NCBI RefSeq assembly: GCF_023920225.1
Contig: NZ_CP092588.1
Span: forward strand, 806,001-870,000
Direction of reading: 5' to 3'
Origin: Vibrio gazogenes
GTDB lineage: Bacteria > Pseudomonadota > Gammaproteobacteria > Enterobacterales > Vibrionaceae
DNA: 64,000 nt
Shown here: piece by piece, positions 53,371 through 61,142 of the stretch
Layout: the number at the start of each line of letters is the position of its first letter
Numbering within the stretch: the stretch's first letter is position 1
Notes under the pieces: generated by a model
Seen by the model: only the letters and a program-made list of their open reading frames with translations
What the model was told of the DNA's origin: nothing
Databases searched by the model: none
Made by a program: the position numbers and the translations under genes

Positions 53371-53799
53371 ATGCTCGATATCAAAAAACCGACACTATCT
53401 GATGCACCAGCCATTGTTGCACTGCTGGCGTCTCTTGGTTATCCGGAAACCGAGACATTCATTGAAAAGCGGATGACTCAACTCCTCTCTCATGACAACG
53501 ACGTGCTGCTGATTGCTGTCAAAGAGTATGAAATTATTGGGGTGATTGCTTTACATTTCATGCCTCAGCTTGCTTTACCCGGGGATTTTTGCCGCATCAG
53601 CTATTTCTGTATCTCTGAGGCGTCTCGTGGCGAGGGTGTGGGTACCATGCTTGAGTCTCATGCCGTTGATATCGCAAAAGCGCGCGGCTGTGATCGCATC
53701 GAAGTCCATTGCCATGCCAGACGTGTTGATGCTCACCGCTTTTATGATCAAAACGGATATGTAGAATCACCAAAATATTTAGTGAAATTGCTCAATTAA
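53371..53799 (+). CDS. GNAT-family N-acetyltransferase
   Basis: 142 residues. GNAT motif A is clear: ISYFCISEASRGEGVGTMLESHAVDIAKARGCDRIEV-type organisation with the acetyl-CoA loop (R-G-E-G-V-G-T), and motif B HRFYDQNGYVES. Start set at ATG 53371 because AAGGAGG lies 6 bases upstream. It is the first of three plus-strand genes downstream of the toxin module. Substrate unknown. Confidence 0.85.
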   Translation: MLDIKKPTLSDAPAIVALLASLGYPETETFIEKRMTQLLSHDNDVLLIAVKEYEIIGVIALHFMPQLALPGDFCRISYFCISEASRGEGVGTMLESHAVDIAKARGCDRIEVHCHARRVDAHRFYDQNGYVESPKYLVKLLN

Positions 53800-53821
53800 A
53801 TCAGTTATACGGAGAAACGAT

Positions 53822-54175
53822 ATGTCGATTACCAGTAAAACGGACGAAGAAATTATAGCCATCGCCCAGCCGATGATTGATGCCGTTGTCAACGCTTCAA
53901 ACCGGCAAGACTGGGCTGCTTTTTGTGCTTATCAAACAGACGAAGAAGCGCAGGATCTCAATAATAAAGAACATGTTCTCAAGTTATGGCAAGAAAATGA
54001 ATTTTTCACATCGTTAAGTCTTGACCGAGAAATACTGGCTGTATTGCGTAACAATGAAGTGGCTCAGATCGTGTGGAAGCAGACCAGCAACGTGGTTCCG
54101 GGAGAACGTTTAGCGCGTTACTTCATTAAAGAGATTGACCGGCAAATCAAAGAAATCGGTTTCTTGATCAATTGA
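53822..54175 (+). CDS. Small protein, possibly SnoaL/NTF2-like
   Basis: 117 residues, soluble. The opening (ITSKTDEEIIAIAQPMIDAV, then SNRQDWAAFCAYQTDE) and the later strands (LAVLRNNEVAQIVWKQTSN) resemble the alpha+beta cone fold of NTF2/SnoaL proteins, but no catalytic residues can be named. GGAGA precedes the ATG. It lies 22 bases after the GNAT gene, so probably in one operon with it. Confidence 0.55.
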   Translation: MSITSKTDEEIIAIAQPMIDAVVNASNRQDWAAFCAYQTDEEAQDLNNKEHVLKLWQENEFFTSLSLDREILAVLRNNEVAQIVWKQTSNVVPGERLARYFIKEIDRQIKEIGFLIN

Positions 54176-54352
54176 CAAGGCTGTCGTTAGCAATACACCA
54201 AAACGATTCATCAGAAATTTGTGCTGTGTGACATTTTGATATATAACGATTTTTGTGGTGAACGATAAATTTTGGCACGGTATTCAGGAGCCCTTCCCCT
54301 CATTTAACGTTATATAAGTAAATGTTATATAAATAAAAGGACAATCCAACAT

Positions 54353-54823
54353 ATGGAAATCAAAATTGATGATTTATCGGGTGGCGAGGTGATCAGACTG
54401 CTCGAAGAGCATCTGGCAGATATGTATGATACCTCACCTGCGGAAAGCGTGCATGCCTTAGATGTTGATGCACTCAAATCCCCGGAGATAACCTTCTTCA
54501 GCGCTTGGCTCGGTAATGAACTGCAAGGTTGTCTCGCCATCAAACAACTGACCCCCGAGCATATTGAGTTGAAATCGATGCGAACCTCACGCGCTGCCCG
54601 TCAATCCGGTGTCGCGACGCAACTGCTTATGCATGCACTCGATATTGCCACTGAGCGCGGCTATCAGACAGTTAGCCTTGAAACGGGATCTCATGATTTC
54701 TTCCGCCCGGCCAGAAACTTATACGAAAAATTTGGTTTCCGTTATTGCGGGCCATTTGCTCACTATCAAGACGATCCGCATAGTCGCTTTATGACACGAG
54801 ATCTAATCAATACATTCAAATAA
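54353..54823 (+). CDS. GNAT-family N-acetyltransferase
   Basis: 156 residues. Motif A: IELKSMRTSRAARQSGVATQ with the loop R-Q-S-G-V-A, then LLMHALDIATERGYQTVSLETGS; motif B ARNLYEKFGFRYCGPF. Related to the PanZ/YpeA-like 'ElaA/acetyltransferase' group that reads side-chain or small-molecule amines. The upstream gap (54176-54352) is AT-rich with two near copies of GTTATATAA that could be promoter elements. Confidence 0.88.
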   Translation: MEIKIDDLSGGEVIRLLEEHLADMYDTSPAESVHALDVDALKSPEITFFSAWLGNELQGCLAIKQLTPEHIELKSMRTSRAARQSGVATQLLMHALDIATERGYQTVSLETGSHDFFRPARNLYEKFGFRYCGPFAHYQDDPHSRFMTRDLINTFK

Positions 54824-54951
54824 CAAGCAACAGCATTAAGCACTTCAATATGAACAAAATAGGTTCATTAACAACGTCAGTTGGCTATGTGACCCTCGGC
54901 TTAAAAGGATCAGTTGTACTACAGCACTATACGTGCCAATCACACCACCAA

Positions 54952-55263
54952 TTACCGGAGCAGCCATAAAAGAGATGCTATCATCGCAGCACCAACCGTA
55001 TAAGCCGTAGTTGTACCAATTTTAAGATAGTTCCTTTCTTCCCTCTGAACGATATCGCGGTATTCAGTTTCCAGTTCAATCTTAAGCCTATTTCATCGCC
55101 GTGAACCGCACAATAATTACTAGACCACAGACCGGTATCTACTTCGGCTTGCTCATCTGTAGCTTGCTGCGAATGTCCACTTCCCCTTTAATGAGACACT
55201 TCCGGCACTTGTCTGCACTTTGTTCGTTAACACATCTGGGTGTTTTGCTATTTCATTGAACAC
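54952..55263 (-). pseudogene. Decayed gene at the edge of the Cmr operon
   Basis: On the minus strand a GTG with AGGGA upstream starts a frame (VFNEIAKHPDVLTNKVQTS ...) that stops after 37 codons. Coding-like sequence then continues in shifted frames (SQQATDEQAEVDTGLWSSNY, then IELETEYRDIVQREERNYLK) and ends in a membrane helix (TTAYTVGAAMIASLLWLL) and stop. Two frameshifts would reconnect a protein of about 100 residues with one C-terminal helix. No family recognised. It may be an ancient last gene of the operon. Confidence 0.4.
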
Positions 55264-55343
55264 TTATAGTCCCTTAATATAAAAAATGTCTTGGTTAGAT
55301 GATTTGATTCGTAGTAATCCCCAACAGTCAACCATAATCAACG

Positions 55344-56318
55344 CTAATTTTTATCGGTTCGAGACTGAAAATAACCATATCCTAGCGCTGTCTTTGCACC
55401 GGCTCCCTGATGTGAAAGAGCATGACACAGCATATCCATAATAAATTTCAGCTCATCACTATCAACTATCTGTGCACCAGGCCGTGGTACAACTGTTAAT
55501 TGCAGATCAAAATCTTCCAACGCTAAAAAACTGATTGGGACAGGATCATGCCAATCATTGGGCGTATTATTGAGCTGCCCCGGGGATTGATTCCCTTGTG
55601 TGTACCAGTCTCTAAAATGTGGGGTCATGATATCAACCACGAATTTCATTTTCTTCGTTGGCAACGCATCAAAAAAGATATAGTCACCCGCCTGCTGCTC
55701 CTGGACTGCTTCAGCGACCTCACGATCAGAGACAACCTCGCGACCAAAAACACGCTGCATCATCTCTGTAAAAGCAGGATCATTCGCGGATGCGGTATCT
55801 TCATCTGCATAAATATCTGTCAGAAATGACTTCAGAATCCCTTTCAGTGCAGACCCCGGTAAATAAGGAATGCCCAGCGTCGGGTGCCAAAGCAAGTTCA
55901 CGCCGAGCAAGTGAGGGATCGATAATCCATTGACGAAACGCCAGCTACAAGTCATCGTTCTGATGACATCCTTCATCTCGATATGCTGTAAACCAGTTTG
56001 TTTCAATAACGACGTCACGAGCGATTTTTGCCTTGCCTGATATCGTTGACAGACGATGTTTAATCCATCGTCTTGATTACTATTAACCGCATTTTGTACT
56101 GCATTGAATAACTCTTTTGGTGGCCCGACCGTTAAAACTCTCGGTTGTTTGACATGTTTATGGTTCGGCATTTTCCCTTGTAACATCAGGTTAAAGAAAT
56201 ACGCTTTATCCTTATCCTTCCCATTTTCTTTACCAGCTTTATAGGGATTAAAAGTCATAAAGAATTTGTTATAAAGCAGCCCCCAGTTCAATGTTGGCAC
56301 GATATCGTCATTGGCCAT
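55344..56318 (-). CDS. cmr6: Type III-B CRISPR RAMP protein Cmr6
   Basis: 324 residues. RAMP (RRM-like) features: GVNLLWHPTLGIPYLPGSAL with KGILKSFL, the FFDALPTKKMKFVVDIMTPH strand region and the C-terminal glycine-rich loop GAGAKTALGYGYF. Cmr6 caps the 3' end of the crRNA filament. Start set at ATG 56318 because a perfect AGGAGG lies 6 bases upstream; it overlaps cmr5 by 11 bases. Last intact gene of the operon. Confidence 0.92.
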   Translation of the reverse strand: MANDDIVPTLNWGLLYNKFFMTFNPYKAGKENGKDKDKAYFFNLMLQGKMPNHKHVKQPRVLTVGPPKELFNAVQNAVNSNQDDGLNIVCQRYQARQKSLVTSLLKQTGLQHIEMKDVIRTMTCSWRFVNGLSIPHLLGVNLLWHPTLGIPYLPGSALKGILKSFLTDIYADEDTASANDPAFTEMMQRVFGREVVSDREVAEAVQEQQAGDYIFFDALPTKKMKFVVDIMTPHFRDWYTQGNQSPGQLNNTPNDWHDPVPISFLALEDFDLQLTVVPRPGAQIVDSDELKFIMDMLCHALSHQGAGAKTALGYGYFQSRTDKN

Positions 56319-56763
56319 GCTTACCTCCTGATTGCTGCGTGTCTGACGAAGGCGACTCACCGGACTCCTTCAATTTGAGTACCGCGACCTTTGCTCTTAG
56401 TAATGCTTTCAGCCATACCAATAATTCAGTGATTTCAGCTTCAATCGCCATTCGTGTCGTGATTGAAATATCACCCTCTAAAAGATACTTCAGTAATTTG
56501 TCATTACCTTCCGATTCTTGTAACGGGCACAAGCCTCGCTGTACGAGTTGTTCTTTCATCACCATCAGACAGATTTCATAGGCGGGGTTTTCTTGATTTT
56601 GGATCAGATAAATCACAAAGTGTAATAAGCCGTTATTGCGTAAAAAAGCCGGCATCGCTGCAACAGTTGATTCACAACTTTTGACATCTATCTTTTCGCG
56701 ATTGTCCTCAATATATTGATAACAACTATTGGCACGTTGCGTGGAAAGTAAAAATTCATTCAT
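56308..56763 (-). CDS. cmr5: Type III-B CRISPR small subunit Cmr5
   Basis: 151 residues, mostly helical. Opens MNEFLLSTQRANSCYQYIED, with PAFLRNNGLLHFVIYLI typical of Cmr5 (the small subunit that lines the target RNA channel). The C-terminal tail (ESGESPSSDTQQSGGKHGQ) is polar and looks disordered. ATG overlaps the cmr4 stop (TAATG). The frame extends to 56817, but the chosen start gives the family length. Confidence 0.88.
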   Translation of the reverse strand: MNEFLLSTQRANSCYQYIEDNREKIDVKSCESTVAAMPAFLRNNGLLHFVIYLIQNQENPAYEICLMVMKEQLVQRGLCPLQESEGNDKLLKYLLEGDISITTRMAIEAEITELLVWLKALLRAKVAVLKLKESGESPSSDTQQSGGKHGQ

Positions 56764-57695
56764 TATTTCTTCTCTCCATTGAGCTGCTCCGATGACAATA
56801 AACAGGTATTCATCCACCCCATCCCTGTCGTCTCATGGCCCCCCACCTGAACATAGTTTTCACATAGTCTTTTTAATTGCTCGTTTGTGTCCGACGAACG
56901 ACAAATCACCGTACTATAAAACATGGTCTCAGGAGGTAATGTCTCAACATACCAGAGACTATCGTTAGCCTTCGTCTTGGGCACTAACTTCACATGAGGC
57001 GTTACCGGTGTGGCTGTGGTACATAGATGGCGGAACAGATTATCATCAACCAGAATCAACTTTTGTTTGATTTCACGTTGAAATAACTTGCCCGCGTGCT
57101 CATCGCCATAACCAGAAAAAGAAACACCTGTCGTTTCCAACCATTTCAAGAATGTATCGAACCAGTCCTGAACTTCATTCTTCTCATCCGTTTTGCGAGT
57201 CTCAACTGACAAACAGAAGTCTTCAATCAATAAGTCTTCTTGCTGGGAGGGTGTTTGGGAAGAGCAGCGATAAGCCTTATTCCTGGGGTTAGCAAAATCC
57301 TCACTGTGACCAAAATTATTAATTTTACCGCCTATCCGGAGAACATCCCGGACATAACGCTGTAAAACCGCAGGACAAGTCACCCAAAGCGTATGGCTAT
57401 TGAGGCTACGTACCGGTAGCCACAATAAACGGGCATCGCCAAACAGCAAGTCACCAACGCCACCTTCGGCATCCTCACTGCTTTGACCAAACCAACCCTT
57501 CGCATGCTTGTTCAACTCGTTGTCATTTGTTGCTTTCACACGATATGCGCCCTTCACGGCAGAACCAAAAATAACCGGCCAGTTGTTGTGTGCTTCGCGC
57601 ATAATCGGCAAGTCAATTAAGCCATTGCCATTACCCGCACCTGCGTGAATCTGTGTTTCAGCCTGCATAAATAGCAGATTAGACGTTGTTTTCAT
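56763..57695 (-). CDS. cmr4: Type III-B CRISPR RAMP protein Cmr4 (target RNA backbone cleavage)
   Basis: 310 residues. N-terminal RAMP motif HAGAGNGNGLIDLPIMRE with Asp28 in the position of the family's catalytic Asp for 6-nt-spaced target RNA cleavage, followed by VIFGSAVKGAYR. C-terminal glycine-rich loop GGHETTGMGWM. Several copies form the filament backbone. Translationally coupled at both ends (TAATG overlaps). Confidence 0.94.
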   Translation of the reverse strand: MKTTSNLLFMQAETQIHAGAGNGNGLIDLPIMREAHNNWPVIFGSAVKGAYRVKATNDNELNKHAKGWFGQSSEDAEGGVGDLLFGDARLLWLPVRSLNSHTLWVTCPAVLQRYVRDVLRIGGKINNFGHSEDFANPRNKAYRCSSQTPSQQEDLLIEDFCLSVETRKTDEKNEVQDWFDTFLKWLETTGVSFSGYGDEHAGKLFQREIKQKLILVDDNLFRHLCTTATPVTPHVKLVPKTKANDSLWYVETLPPETMFYSTVICRSSDTNEQLKRLCENYVQVGGHETTGMGWMNTCLLSSEQLNGEKK

Positions 57696-58897
57696 TATTT
57701 TTTATCCTCTAGTGGAAGCAGCATATAGTGACCATATCCATAATGTTGCTGGTTGGCATGCGCACCGAGAAAATAGTGCCCGGGAATCGAGCCGTAGTTC
57801 AATTGGGTATTGCTGCAGCGTGCTTGCTGCTTGTTCTGGCACAATTCTAGCTGTTCCGTCACATCATCAAATTGTTGTGGTTGAGCAAAACGAATCAGTG
57901 CACAACTGCCCGCATCGAAGTAATGGAGAGAATCAACGGCACCTGCCGTATCCCGATAATTCTGCCAACCCCCAATCGGTCGTGGCTTATCCGCCAGTAA
58001 ATTGAGTAACTCGCCATCAGGAAAGCACGCTTTGACCTGTTCCGCTAGCCATTGGTGTGGTCCTGAAGCTGATTCAGATGTGACAACATTTGTCGATAAT
58101 GGGCTTAAGAGACTGGCAACAAACAATCGGGAAGGCGGTACAGAAAAAGAAGGCGGACAATAAGACTTGTCCTGCGTGATATAAGCAAGACGACCTTCAG
58201 CCCCAAAACGAACCCATGCACCTGAATTCAAACGTTGACACAGTTTTTCCTTACATTCCTGAAGTTCCGGTGCAAAAAACAGAGAGACCGAAAAAGCGAA
58301 TTCGTCTTCCTGGGGTCGTATATGCTCTGTGAGATAAAGCTGACCTGTTTCAGCCTGCTTGTTTTTGGCGTTCAAAGCAATCCCCAGCCGGGTTTCATGT
58401 GTCAGAAGATTCGTCAAATCCAGAATAGAATTTTCAGGCATTTCATTGGATAAAATCACCGAATCTTTCATCCACAGAGGGCGATGCACATACTCATCGT
58501 TCGACGACAGCTTGAGCTCATGCAACCGACCAAAGTCCGCCGTATAAGATGTTCCCGTAGGTTGGAGGCATTCATAGTGTTTTTGTCGTGCTTGTTCAGA
58601 TAAACACTCAACGATCAAACGGGGCGCAGGGACATAAGTGTCTTTCTTATATTGGAGCCGCAGCGGGGAAATCCGGAGCGGCGCTGCATTACCCCACGGT
58701 GCTTTAAATAATCGATGATAGTGAGGATCATCGGTCTTTATTTCTTCTTTGAGCAATGCCATCAACGCCCCAAGTATTGTTCGCTGCGATGGAAACAATT
58801 GACTCGACGCCGCAACCTGTGTACTGCCATTATGATTTCGACCATCACGAAAATACCATGAGTCATGCATGTGGATAGATAGGCTGATGTCATTCAT
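57695..58897 (-). CDS. cmr3: Type III-B CRISPR RAMP protein Cmr3
   Basis: 400 residues. The N-terminal HDSWYFRDGRNHNGSTQVAA and FPSQRTILGALMALLKEEI match the Cmr3 opening that recognises the 5' tag of crRNA. A later GGWQNYRDTAGAVDSLHYF and the C-terminal GHYFLGAHANQQHYGYGHY are also typical. Start ATG 58897 overlaps the cas10 stop by 8 bases; two earlier in-frame ATGs lie in a 9-bp tandem repeat shared with the cas10 tail. Confidence 0.92.
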   Translation of the reverse strand: MNDISLSIHMHDSWYFRDGRNHNGSTQVAASSQLFPSQRTILGALMALLKEEIKTDDPHYHRLFKAPWGNAAPLRISPLRLQYKKDTYVPAPRLIVECLSEQARQKHYECLQPTGTSYTADFGRLHELKLSSNDEYVHRPLWMKDSVILSNEMPENSILDLTNLLTHETRLGIALNAKNKQAETGQLYLTEHIRPQEDEFAFSVSLFFAPELQECKEKLCQRLNSGAWVRFGAEGRLAYITQDKSYCPPSFSVPPSRLFVASLLSPLSTNVVTSESASGPHQWLAEQVKACFPDGELLNLLADKPRPIGGWQNYRDTAGAVDSLHYFDAGSCALIRFAQPQQFDDVTEQLELCQNKQQARCSNTQLNYGSIPGHYFLGAHANQQHYGYGHYMLLPLEDKK

Positions 58898-61142
58898 GTC
58901 CTTCATGTCCTTCATCCCCATTCTCCCGTGTTTGTTCATGCGTGCCATGATCGATCCGGCAATTCACCTTGTCAGAGAGAAACTTGGCAATAAACGCAAT
59001 ATCAGGATTGAAATACTTGGTCGCGAAATGAGCACCGTCGATTTTCGTTTGTTCTTCGCAGAGCCGATATAAATCATCTAACCAAGCAAGGTCGGTGGTT
59101 CTGAGTTGTTCTGAGTTGTTCTGAGTCCGGAGGTACTGAGAAACAATAAGTGATTTCAACATTTGCGGTTGATGATCCTCTACATAATAATAGTTATCTG
59201 CTTTTGTCTGGTGATCGACCTCATGCCGTTTCGGATCCAGCATGTTCATTCGCTGGGCTATCTGGCGTAGCTGATACAGAAAACGATTGCTGGTTGTTTC
59301 ATCACTGCGACGAAGACCGTCAATAACCCGATATAAACGACTCTGACTCTGATCGAAAAAGTCCGGCCATTGCGTCCCCCACTGCTGCTGCATACCATCT
59401 TGATTCACGATACGGATCGCAACCGCGTTTCTGCCATACTGACGCTTGGCAACTCCGGACAACAATTGTTGAACATCACGTAACACGCGCATTAGTGGCA
59501 CATTCACATGGTTAAACTGCACCGCGGCTGAGATCGTTGGTTTGTACTCAAAACGTTTATGAACGGATTCAGTAAAATCATCATGTAGCTGCTGTACACA
59601 GTTGAGCGCGTAGGCACCGGGTAGCAAGGCAACCAAATCTTCACCACCGGCATACACTAAAAAGCCATGATGCTGAGCAACAGTTTTTTCGGCTTTACCG
59701 GTATAATCATGCAATGCCTGACTGATAGCGGCGACATGAGATGAATCATTCATATGTTGTTGAATCAATTGGCCAAACCTATCACCATCGAGGGCAATCA
59801 CCGCATAATAACTATCCGGTGAGCGCAGCGTATTTGGCAATTTATCTTTGAGCGCGTTTAATGCCGCAATTTTTTCTTTCAGCCTTTGCTTTTGCTGTTT
59901 ACCCCGAAGCCCATTCATTTCTGCCTGTAACAGGAAATCGTAGCAACTGTTTCCGTCTAACTGGCAAATTGCATATGACTCGTCTTCTGAATCACCCAAA
60001 CAGTCTGAGAATTGCTGTTGGAAATGCTTCAAATAACGACTTTGACCACTATGTTTATCACTGCCGACCCGGACAAAATCTTTCAGGCAAGCCACTAATT
60101 CTGGATCTTGCGCTTGCTGAATGTACTGGCCAATGCGTAATAGCCAATCGACCGCAGACAGATAAGTTACCGATGGTACCCGGGCATCCAGTGACCAGCC
60201 CCGTAGACAAAGCGGCGGAGACTCTAACTGCTTAACCGCATTTTTTGAAGAAAATAACCAGTTGGTGATCCGGTGTTGCCACCCAATACTCTCTTCTTTA
60301 GCTGCTGACCGGGAAATATCCCCGATCGAAGCAGAAAAATATTCAAAATAAAAAGCGAAACGCCGTTTGAAATACGCGACTGCACTCAGCATCTCTTCGT
60401 CATCAACATCATGTTCCAGTCGAATCGTTTTATCCGTCATCTTCTGTGTTCTGAGTTGTGTCCAGAAATCCTGAACGACCGTCATCCGTAATGAAATACC
60501 TTTTCTCGGGACTGTCATCCCAGACATTTCTTGCAGTCCGGCAAAGTAATTACATTTCACCCCCGGCTCAGGTTCATCGGATGCAACATGCGCACGGAAC
60601 AACTTACGGCTGGCCATAGCATCTACACCCGATGACAGCGAATCCGTGATGACCCATTGTATATCCCAATAGTGAGTCAGCTGACGTTGCCACACAGCAT
60701 AACATTGCTTGATTTGTGCCTCACTGAAATCCGCCTTTTCTAATCGCGTTTTTACATCAGCATCAAACACAAATTGCCAGAGCTGGTTCCAGAATGTATA
60801 GATATCATGGATCACAAGTGCCGCATCTTTGCGGTCAAACATTATCGGCACTCGGGCAGAGAAACGGTTCGGCAAACGCGCATATTGCGGGCCACTATCT
60901 TTATCGACAAAAGCATCGACAAGGCTCTGGTTTTCTTCTGGCAAGATCGATTGAAAAACGAGTTCATCTGACGATTGGCCGCGGTATGCGTGAGTTATCG
61001 AACGCTGCCCGACCGCACACAATAAAGAGAGCAAAAATGAACCTGCCCAGAAATCACGGGTTCTGCGCCCACTGGTGATGAACTGCTGCACCGGTGTGAT
61101 AGAAAAGTGGATATATCGGCACTGAGGACTATTTTGCTTCAT
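58890..61142 (-). CDS. cas10: Cas10 / Cmr2 large subunit with GGED cyclase motif
   Basis: 750 residues. The Cmr2 opening is HFSITPVQQFITSGRRTRDFWAGSFLLSL-like (R-x-T-R-D-x-W-A-G-S). Two Palm domains: the first with AVIALDGDRFGQLI, the second with LVYAGGEDLVALLPG (GGED at residues 499-502). The catalytic motif in most Cas10 proteins is GGDD, so Asp1 is replaced by Glu here. I see no HD-domain pattern at the N-terminus (an isolated HD in VIHDIYTFW is not in HD context). It should make cyclic oligoadenylate when target RNA binds. Start ATG 61142 lies 14 bases inside cmr1; the frame extends to 61241 without homology. Confidence 0.94.
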   Translation of the reverse strand: MKQNSPQCRYIHFSITPVQQFITSGRRTRDFWAGSFLLSLLCAVGQRSITHAYRGQSSDELVFQSILPEENQSLVDAFVDKDSGPQYARLPNRFSARVPIMFDRKDAALVIHDIYTFWNQLWQFVFDADVKTRLEKADFSEAQIKQCYAVWQRQLTHYWDIQWVITDSLSSGVDAMASRKLFRAHVASDEPEPGVKCNYFAGLQEMSGMTVPRKGISLRMTVVQDFWTQLRTQKMTDKTIRLEHDVDDEEMLSAVAYFKRRFAFYFEYFSASIGDISRSAAKEESIGWQHRITNWLFSSKNAVKQLESPPLCLRGWSLDARVPSVTYLSAVDWLLRIGQYIQQAQDPELVACLKDFVRVGSDKHSGQSRYLKHFQQQFSDCLGDSEDESYAICQLDGNSCYDFLLQAEMNGLRGKQQKQRLKEKIAALNALKDKLPNTLRSPDSYYAVIALDGDRFGQLIQQHMNDSSHVAAISQALHDYTGKAEKTVAQHHGFLVYAGGEDLVALLPGAYALNCVQQLHDDFTESVHKRFEYKPTISAAVQFNHVNVPLMRVLRDVQQLLSGVAKRQYGRNAVAIRIVNQDGMQQQWGTQWPDFFDQSQSRLYRVIDGLRRSDETTSNRFLYQLRQIAQRMNMLDPKRHEVDHQTKADNYYYVEDHQPQMLKSLIVSQYLRTQNNSEQLRTTDLAWLDDLYRLCEEQTKIDGAHFATKYFNPDIAFIAKFLSDKVNCRIDHGTHEQTRENGDEGHEGHE
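58894..58918. repeat. 9-bp tandem repeat read in two frames (cas10 end / cmr3 start)
   Basis: Units ATGAAGGAC ATGAAGGAC ATGAATGAC on the minus strand. In cas10 they encode the tail DEGHEGHE; in the cmr3 frame they encode MKDMKDM, giving three candidate start codons. Confidence 0.8.
59099..59126. repeat. 10-bp tandem repeat inside cas10
   Basis: TTCTGAGTTG repeated 2.8 times (plus strand). The unit is not a multiple of three, so gain or loss of one copy would shift the cas10 frame about 70 codons before the end. Confidence 0.85.

Noticed and set aside
54824..55343. CRISPR array next to the Cmr genes
   Set aside because: No regularly spaced repeat of 25-40 bases; only decayed coding text.
55288..55443. 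Plus-strand frame of about 51 codons (MSWLDDLIRSNPQQS...) overlapping the end of cmr6
   Set aside because: Antisense to a well-supported gene, no ribosome site, and no recognisable motif.
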